Positions 46,834 through 64,000 of a stretch of 64,000 bases of DNA are shown one piece after another. Position numbers and translations under genes: made by a program. The stretch covers positions 1-64,000 of the forward strand of contig NZ_BDBE01000021.1 in the NCBI RefSeq assembly GCF_001612825.1. The letters run 5' to 3'. The notes beneath the pieces were generated by a model that was given only the letters and a program-made list of their open reading frames with translations, did no database searches and was not told the DNA's origin. Every line of letters starts with the position of its first letter. The first letter of the stretch is position 1. The stretch is from Nocardia caishijiensis NBRC 108228. Lineage in GTDB: Bacteria; Actinomycetota; Actinomycetes; Mycobacteriales; Mycobacteriaceae.

Positions 46834-47072
46834 GGTCTACCTCACCTCATCGGGAGCCGCAACGGCCCGCATCGCCACCGAACCTACTGCCGCGCGCGAC
46901 GCGCATCCAGCCGCGCATGCGGTGAGCAACCGGCACCCCAGCCAAGGAACGAGCCGTCGACAACCAGGGTGACCAGCGAAAACGCGCGCGTCGCTGGCAG
47001 GTTGAGGCGACAACCACGGCTACCGTTTCGACAAGTTCCCTGAGCAACGAGGCTGGTGAACGGAGTTCTGGC

Positions 47073-50000
47073 ATGGCCGGACGGACCGTGGCCCACGCAT
47101 GGGCCGCCGCATTTCTCGGTGTGCTGCTCGTGCTCGCGACCGCGCCGGGCGCGCGGACCCAACCGCCGGGCGGGGTCGCCGACCATGTCGAGGATCCCGA
47201 GTCCGGCCTCTCGATCGATGTGTTCTATTGCAGCGACCGGACCCAGACCTACCGGGTTCCGGCGGGCACCACGAGCCTCTACATCGAGGCGGTCGGTGGA
47301 CAGGGGCAGACGCCGAATCCGAACTTCACCGGCATCGGCGGGCTCGGCGGACAGGTCAGCGGTGGTCTGCGGGTGAGCCCGCACCAGGAGTTCCAGGTGC
47401 AGGTCGGGTGCGCGGGCGGGGAGAACGGCGGCTTCTCGCCGTACGCCTCCGGCGGAGCGAGGGGCGAAGCGGTCGACCAGCTGACGAATTTCGGCACGGT
47501 CTATTCGAGCGGCTGGGACGGCGGCGGCGGTGGCGGTGCGTCGGCCGTGCTCGGCGCCGACGACACTCCGGTGCTGGTCGCGGGTGGTGGCGGGGGAGCG
47601 GGCGGCAACGCCCCCGACTGCTATTCGGTGTCGCCCGTACAGGATTCGACCTTCTTCTACTGCGGTGGCGGTTCGCGTCGCGACGGCGGTGACGGTGGCG
47701 ACGGCAGCGCGGCGGTCGGCTGGCAGGAGGGTCCGCCGTGGACCGGCGGCGCGGGTGAGAACAATCCGGCGGGCACCACACCGAGCGGTCTGACCTGCGG
47801 CGGCACCCGGGCGGGCGGTGCGGGCCACACGTTCGACAAGACCGGGGGCGGCGGCGGTGGCGGGGGTGGGGGCGGCGGCTACCTCGGTGGTGCCGGGCAG
47901 GGCGGTGGTTGTGGTGGCGCGGCCGCGCCGGAGACGCCGATCTCGCACGGTCCGCACGCCGCACCGGGCGCCGGTGGTGCGGGCGGTGGCGGTGGCACCT
48001 CCTACGCGTCGCCGAGCCTGTCGAAGGCGAGCGTGACCACCGCGTCGGTCTCCGGTGACGGCTACGTCCTGTTCCTGACCTCCGCCGACGGTGTCCGCAC
48101 GACGACCTTCGGTGCGCACGGTGAATCCGCGCAGTACTACTGCGTCGGCGACGGCGTGGACGAGATCTTCGCCGACGTGCTCGGCGGGTCGGGCGCGGGC
48201 GGTGGACACGATTTCGGTGACGTCGGCACCGGTGGCGCGGGCAGCGGTGTACAGGCGGTGATCGCCGTGCAGGAACGCAAACAGCTGAAGATCGACGTCG
48301 GTCGTTACGGTGGCCCCGGCGGCGGCTGGGGATACGGCACCGGTGGCGCCCGAGGCACCGCCGACTCCGGCGCCTCCTACAGCGGGGCGGGCGGTGGCGG
48401 GGCGTCGGCGGTGAGTCAGAACGGCGCCGACTGCGGCACCCGGCCGTCGTCGGACAATCGGGCGATAGTCGTCGCCGGTGGCGGAGGCGGTGGCGGAGGC
48501 AACGGGTTCAGCGCCGACGGCGGTGACGGCGGCGGCGGCGGTCCCCAGCCGGGCGACGGCACCAGCGGCGGTTTCGGTGGCGGCTTCGGCGGTGACGGCG
48601 GCAGCGAGCACGGCACGCACGGCGGGCACGCCACCGGCAGCTCCACCGGCGGTGGTGGGGGCGGCGGCGGTGGTGGCAGCCACGGCGGCGGCAAGGGGCA
48701 CGGCGCGCAGGACGGCAACGACGGTGGTGGCGGCGGTGGCGGTGGCGGCGAGTCGGTCGTCGACAGCGTCGCGAACCAGCCGCCGCACTTCTACAACGGA
48801 CCCGACGGCAATCACGGGAACCGGGACCGGCTCAACGAGGGCAAGGTGCAGCTGATCGTCCCGATCCCGTCGAAACGCAGTCGGGTGGAACTGATCTCGG
48901 GCAACAGTCAGAGCGCCTACTCGGGTCAGCCCTTCGCCGAGCCGCTGCGGGTGCGGTTCGTCGACGCGATCCACGGCCCCCAGGCGGGCAAGTCGATCAC
49001 CTTCGCGCTGCCCGCCGGTCAGCCGCCCGCCGCCGTCTTCGACAACGGCGGCGACACGATCCGGACGACCACCGACGCCGACGGCTACGCCCAGGTGAAC
49101 CTGACCGCGCTGGCCGCCACCCGCCAGGGCGAACTGCCCGGCGGATTCCTGGTCACCGCGTCCGCGACCGACGATCCCGCGCACCTGATCGGCGGCGCGG
49201 TGTTCCGGCTGCACGACGACGAGGTGCCGACCGAGATCGAGGTGACCACCACCGCGCCGAACCACCTCGCCCGGGTCGGCGAGCCGGTCGGCTTCAGTGC
49301 GAAGGTGAGCCAGAAACCGGGCACCGCACCGGCATTCGGGACACCCGCCGGGCACGTGCGCTTCGAGATCGACGGTGTCGCGACGCCGGGACCGATCGAG
49401 CTGGTCGACGGGGTGGCGACGTTGCCGCCGATCGACGGCCTGCGCCCCGGCGCCCACCACGTCCTCGCCACCTACCTGGCCGACGACCCGAGCCGGGTGT
49501 TCGCCCCGGTCTTCGGCAGTGTCGGGGTGCTGGTGGGGCCGGTGAAGGTGCCCACCGAGGTCCATCTGACCCTGCCACCACCGCCGGTCCTGGCCGGTGC
49601 GGTGGTCGGCGCCACCGTCACCGTGCCGACACCGAAGCCCGACGCCCCGAACCCCACCGGCGCGATCCAGTTCGCGCAGTACGGTTCCCCGCTGGGCGAT
49701 CCGGTGCCCCTCGGCACGGACGGCACGGCGAGCTCGCCGCCGCTGCGGGCCGGTTCGGGCACGATCGAGGCGCACTACCTCGGTGACGACAGCTACGAAC
49801 AATCCAGCGGCCGAGCCGAACTCACCGTGTACACCGCGACCTCGACGACGACGGTGCGCGCCAACCACAACCCGGTGACCTACTTCGAGCGCCTCGACCT
49901 CACCGCGACCGTCACCCGCGACCCCGTCGGCGAGATCGACACCGGCACCGTCCAGTTCGCCGCCGACGGCAAGCCGCTCGGCGCACCCGTCCCGGTCGAC

Positions 50001-50528
50001 GACGGCATCGCCGTCGCCCGTGCTGTCGACGTCTCCCACCTTGGCTTCGGCACCCACCTGGTCACCGCCGACTACTCCGGTGACGCCGACACCGGCGTGG
50101 CGCCGAGCCGAGGCACGATGACGCTGTGGGTGCTGAAGGTCGGCGGCTCACCGGGTGACCATCCCAGCGATGTCGGCGTACGTCTCGACCTGCCCCGCAC
50201 CGCCGATCCCGGCCAGCGGGTGACCGCCACGGTCACCGTCACCAACGCGGGCGGACGGCAAGCCGCCGACGTGGAAGCGCGGCTGTCGACCCAGGGCTGG
50301 CACCGCCTGGTCGACCCAGGAGGTGGCGAGGCGCGCCCGAACCATGTGCGCTTCCGGATGCCCACCCTCGAACCGGGCGAGACGCGGACCTTCACGGTCG
50401 TCCTCGAAGCGCCACCGCGCCTGGCGCTGATCACCTCGTTCCTGCACGCCTCGAGCGCGAGCACCGACATGAACCGGACCAACAACCTGCACCTCGCATC
50501 GACCTTCGTCCGCCCGCGGACGAGCTGA
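47073..50528 (+). CDS. Large secreted glycine-rich protein with Ig-like repeats
   Basis: A 1151-aa exported protein. Residues 1-29 are a signal peptide ending ATAPGARTQ. Residues about 45-590 form two glycine-rich units, each beginning with a small beta segment and cysteines (DVFYCSD, QYYCVGD) and followed by long Gly runs with ASAV and VVAGGGGGGGG motifs. A bacterial Ig-like (Big_1-type) segment follows at about 600-705, then about three Big_3_5-type repeats at 725-1010 (GFSAKVS, GHVRFEIDG, AHHVLATYLADD), and a CARDB/DUF11-like domain at 1035-1151 (TATVTVTNAGGRQAADV). No LPXTG, transmembrane anchor or catalytic domain is seen. It may be a surface or matrix protein; the function is unknown. 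Confidence 0.82.
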   Translation: MAGRTVAHAWAAAFLGVLLVLATAPGARTQPPGGVADHVEDPESGLSIDVFYCSDRTQTYRVPAGTTSLYIEAVGGQGQTPNPNFTGIGGLGGQVSGGLRVSPHQEFQVQVGCAGGENGGFSPYASGGARGEAVDQLTNFGTVYSSGWDGGGGGGASAVLGADDTPVLVAGGGGGAGGNAPDCYSVSPVQDSTFFYCGGGSRRDGGDGGDGSAAVGWQEGPPWTGGAGENNPAGTTPSGLTCGGTRAGGAGHTFDKTGGGGGGGGGGGGYLGGAGQGGGCGGAAAPETPISHGPHAAPGAGGAGGGGGTSYASPSLSKASVTTASVSGDGYVLFLTSADGVRTTTFGAHGESAQYYCVGDGVDEIFADVLGGSGAGGGHDFGDVGTGGAGSGVQAVIAVQERKQLKIDVGRYGGPGGGWGYGTGGARGTADSGASYSGAGGGGASAVSQNGADCGTRPSSDNRAIVVAGGGGGGGGNGFSADGGDGGGGGPQPGDGTSGGFGGGFGGDGGSEHGTHGGHATGSSTGGGGGGGGGGSHGGGKGHGAQDGNDGGGGGGGGGESVVDSVANQPPHFYNGPDGNHGNRDRLNEGKVQLIVPIPSKRSRVELISGNSQSAYSGQPFAEPLRVRFVDAIHGPQAGKSITFALPAGQPPAAVFDNGGDTIRTTTDADGYAQVNLTALAATRQGELPGGFLVTASATDDPAHLIGGAVFRLHDDEVPTEIEVTTTAPNHLARVGEPVGFSAKVSQKPGTAPAFGTPAGHVRFEIDGVATPGPIELVDGVATLPPIDGLRPGAHHVLATYLADDPSRVFAPVFGSVGVLVGPVKVPTEVHLTLPPPPVLAGAVVGATVTVPTPKPDAPNPTGAIQFAQYGSPLGDPVPLGTDGTASSPPLRAGSGTIEAHYLGDDSYEQSSGRAELTVYTATSTTTVRANHNPVTYFERLDLTATVTRDPVGEIDTGTVQFAADGKPLGAPVPVDDGIAVARAVDVSHLGFGTHLVTADYSGDADTGVAPSRGTMTLWVLKVGGSPGDHPSDVGVRLDLPRTADPGQRVTATVTVTNAGGRQAADVEARLSTQGWHRLVDPGGGEARPNHVRFRMPTLEPGETRTFTVVLEAPPRLALITSFLHASSASTDMNRTNNLHLASTFVRPRTS

Positions 50529-50623
50529 ACACCTTCGATCGCGGCGAGTGCGCCGTGCGCCGAGCAGACCGGGCGTCGGCAGCCAGGACCGCCCGGCAAC
50601 CGGCGGCGTTCTACGCTGCTGAC

Positions 50624-51373
50624 ATGACGGTGCATTTCATCGGGGCGGGCCCCGGCGCAGCCGACCTGCTCACGGTGCGCGCGGTGAACCTGCTGCGCGA
50701 CAGCCCGGTCTGCCTGTACGCGGGGACCTACCTCGACCCCGAGGTGCTCGCCCACTGCGCGCCCGGCACGCAGTTGATCGACACCCAGCAGCTGGATCTG
50801 GACCAGATCACCGCCCATCTCGTCCAGGCGCACGAGGCAGGCAAGGATGTCGCGCGCCTGTGCTCGGGCGACCCGTCCATCTACTCGGCCCTCACCGAAC
50901 AAACCCGCCGCCTCGACGCGCACGGCGTCCCCTGGGACATCACCCCCGGCGTCCCCGCCTATGCCGCTGCCGCGGCGATCCTCGGCACCGAACTCACGAT
51001 CCCCGAGGTGGTGCAGTCGGTGGTCCTCACCCGCACCCAGGCCCGTTCGACGAAGATGCCCGAGGGCGAGGCTCTGGCGAACTTCGCCGCCACCGGCGCC
51101 ACCCTCGTTCTGCACCTGGCCGTCACGAGGATCAAGACCCTCGCCGAGGAACTCGCGGAGGAATACGGCCCCACCTGCCCGGTCGCCGTCGTCTACCGCG
51201 CCAGCCAACCCGAACAACTGGTCCTGCGCGGCACCCTCGCCGACATCGCCACCCAGGTCGAATCGGCGGGTCTGCGCCAAGCCGCCGTCATCCTCGTCGG
51301 CCGTGCGATGAACATTCCCGCCACCTGCGCCCAGTCGCACCTCTACGACCCGGCTCGTCAGCGCTCGGAATGA
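50624..51373 (+). CDS. cobM: Precorrin-4 C11-methyltransferase CobM
   Basis: A 249-aa SAM-dependent methyltransferase of the tetrapyrrole methylase family. VHFIGAGPGAADLLTVRAVNLL is the N-terminal SAM loop (shown in part), with CSGDPSIYSALTEQ, PGVPAYAAAAAILG, and VLTRTQARSTKMPEGE typical of CobM/CbiF. It methylates C-11 of precorrin-4 in cobalamin synthesis. I use ATG 50624; the 23 codons before it are open but unlike the family. No other cob gene lies in the window. Confidence 0.92.
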   Translation: MTVHFIGAGPGAADLLTVRAVNLLRDSPVCLYAGTYLDPEVLAHCAPGTQLIDTQQLDLDQITAHLVQAHEAGKDVARLCSGDPSIYSALTEQTRRLDAHGVPWDITPGVPAYAAAAAILGTELTIPEVVQSVVLTRTQARSTKMPEGEALANFAATGATLVLHLAVTRIKTLAEELAEEYGPTCPVAVVYRASQPEQLVLRGTLADIATQVESAGLRQAAVILVGRAMNIPATCAQSHLYDPARQRSE

Positions 51374-51830
51374 TCCCGTGCCCCGCCCGAGCACGGTGAC
51401 CGCACCCACCCACCCCGCAGCCATGGCGACGGCCGAGATGTGACTCATCACTCAATCGCTCGCGCGCACGACCTCGACGGTCGTGATGTGAGGTGGGTGG
51501 AACGGTCAGCAAACCGGCTGCGGCGGGTTTACCTGGGCCGATGCCCGCCAGCTATGGAGGTGGTTGGTTGCGGGGCAGCGGCACCGGTAGATTGGTGCGA
51601 TGGTTTGCGACGAGCACACCGGCGCGGTCGGCCGGACGGTCCGAAGCATGGTCTCGGCCATGTAACGAGATCGGCTGAGCCGACAGATAGTGCCTATGGA
51701 CATTTTTTGCCTGATTGATTTCGAGAATTGAACCCGAGACGCAGGCGCCACCGCTGGTTCTGGCTGGGCGTCTGCGTTCCGGTGTCGTCGGGGAGCGCCT
51801 GATGCGGGTGTTCCGGAAGCGAGGTTTGGG
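51374..51830. other. 457-bp intergenic region before NRPS2
   Basis: No supported gene. It contains a 7-bp-arm hairpin CACGACC-TCGAC-GGTCGTG at 51467-51485 (possible end of the cobM transcript, no T-run), a perfect palindrome TCGGCT-G-AGCCGA at 51671-51683, and an AT-rich patch at about 51695-51732 with six T residues that is the likeliest promoter area for NRPS2. The arrangement of an AT-rich patch before a starter NRPS resembles that before NRPS1. Confidence 0.5.
51671..51683. promoter_or_regulatory. Palindrome upstream of NRPS2
   Basis: TCGGCT-G-AGCCGA, perfect 6-bp arms with a 1-bp centre, 147 bp before the NRPS2 start and just ahead of the AT-rich patch. Plausible operator for an unknown regulator. 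Confidence 0.3.

Positions 51831-64000
<12,170 letters not shown>

Noticed and set aside
46884..50057. 1057-aa open frame on the minus strand
   Set aside because: It lies entirely opposite the glycine-rich protein and reads as Arg/Ala/Gly/Val-rich sequence without motifs; such antisense frames stay open because of the very GC-rich third positions.
51440..51718. 92-aa ORF upstream of NRPS2
   Set aside because: It has no ribosome-binding site, mixed composition and no family resemblance, and it ends inside the AT-rich promoter-like patch.

Overview
The window is high-GC actinobacterial DNA with a clear mycolate-actinomycete (Nocardia/Rhodococcus-like, family Nocardiaceae) signature. It carries a mycofactocin locus, a KshB-type steroid hydroxylase reductase behind a KstR box, an accD1-accA1-fadE19-MaoC-CitE leucine block in the gene order remembered from Mycobacterium tuberculosis, an F420-type oxidoreductase, and two giant NRPS genes. 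The genus is inferred from gene content, not proven.

Layout. Positions 1-2069: a small hypothetical ORF, a divergent glutamate/aspartate racemase-family gene and an AlkD-like DNA glycosylase. Positions 2066-3797 (minus strand): kshB and a TetR regulator. Positions 3962-8489: a compact mycofactocin operon made of the 34-aa precursor mftA (too short for normal ORF calling), a single ORF that fuses MftB to the radical-SAM MftC, the glycosyltransferase mftF and the GMC oxidoreductase mftG. mftD and mftE are not present here. A GAF-domain regulator follows. Positions 10399-32176: a 6338-aa NRPS (five complete C-A-T modules, then a terminal C domain and a fragment of an A domain), a coupled 846-aa protein built of two degenerate adenylation domains, and an MbtH protein. 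Positions 32247-43198: a Uma2-type nuclease, then a minus-strand leucine/isovalerate catabolic operon extended by acetoacetyl-CoA synthetase and a double-TetR protein, facing a TetR regulator across a short operator region. Positions 43244-51373: a VapC/Phd-type toxin-antitoxin pair, a NYN-domain protein, an F420-type flavin/deazaflavin protein, a DUF3105 lipoprotein, a double-TerD protein, a large secreted glycine-rich/Ig-like protein and cobM. From 51831 to the window end runs a second NRPS, open through the edge.

How the parts work together. MftA is modified by MftC with the help of the MftB domain, and MftF adds sugars. MftG probably reoxidises the finished redox cofactor. The missing MftE (peptidase) and MftD (oxidase) steps must be supplied from elsewhere. 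Each NRPS begins with a starter-type condensation domain, which suggests N-acylated peptides. Read by eye from the binding-pocket residues, NRPS1 is predicted to use Ser-?-Ser-Thr-? and NRPS2 ?-Thr-Ser-Ser (and onward). The most unusual features are the MftB-MftC fusion, the tandem degenerate-A protein between NRPS1 and MbtH, and about 450 residues of low-complexity insertions, some made of tandem repeats, placed in surface-loop positions of NRPS1 but hardly at all in NRPS2.
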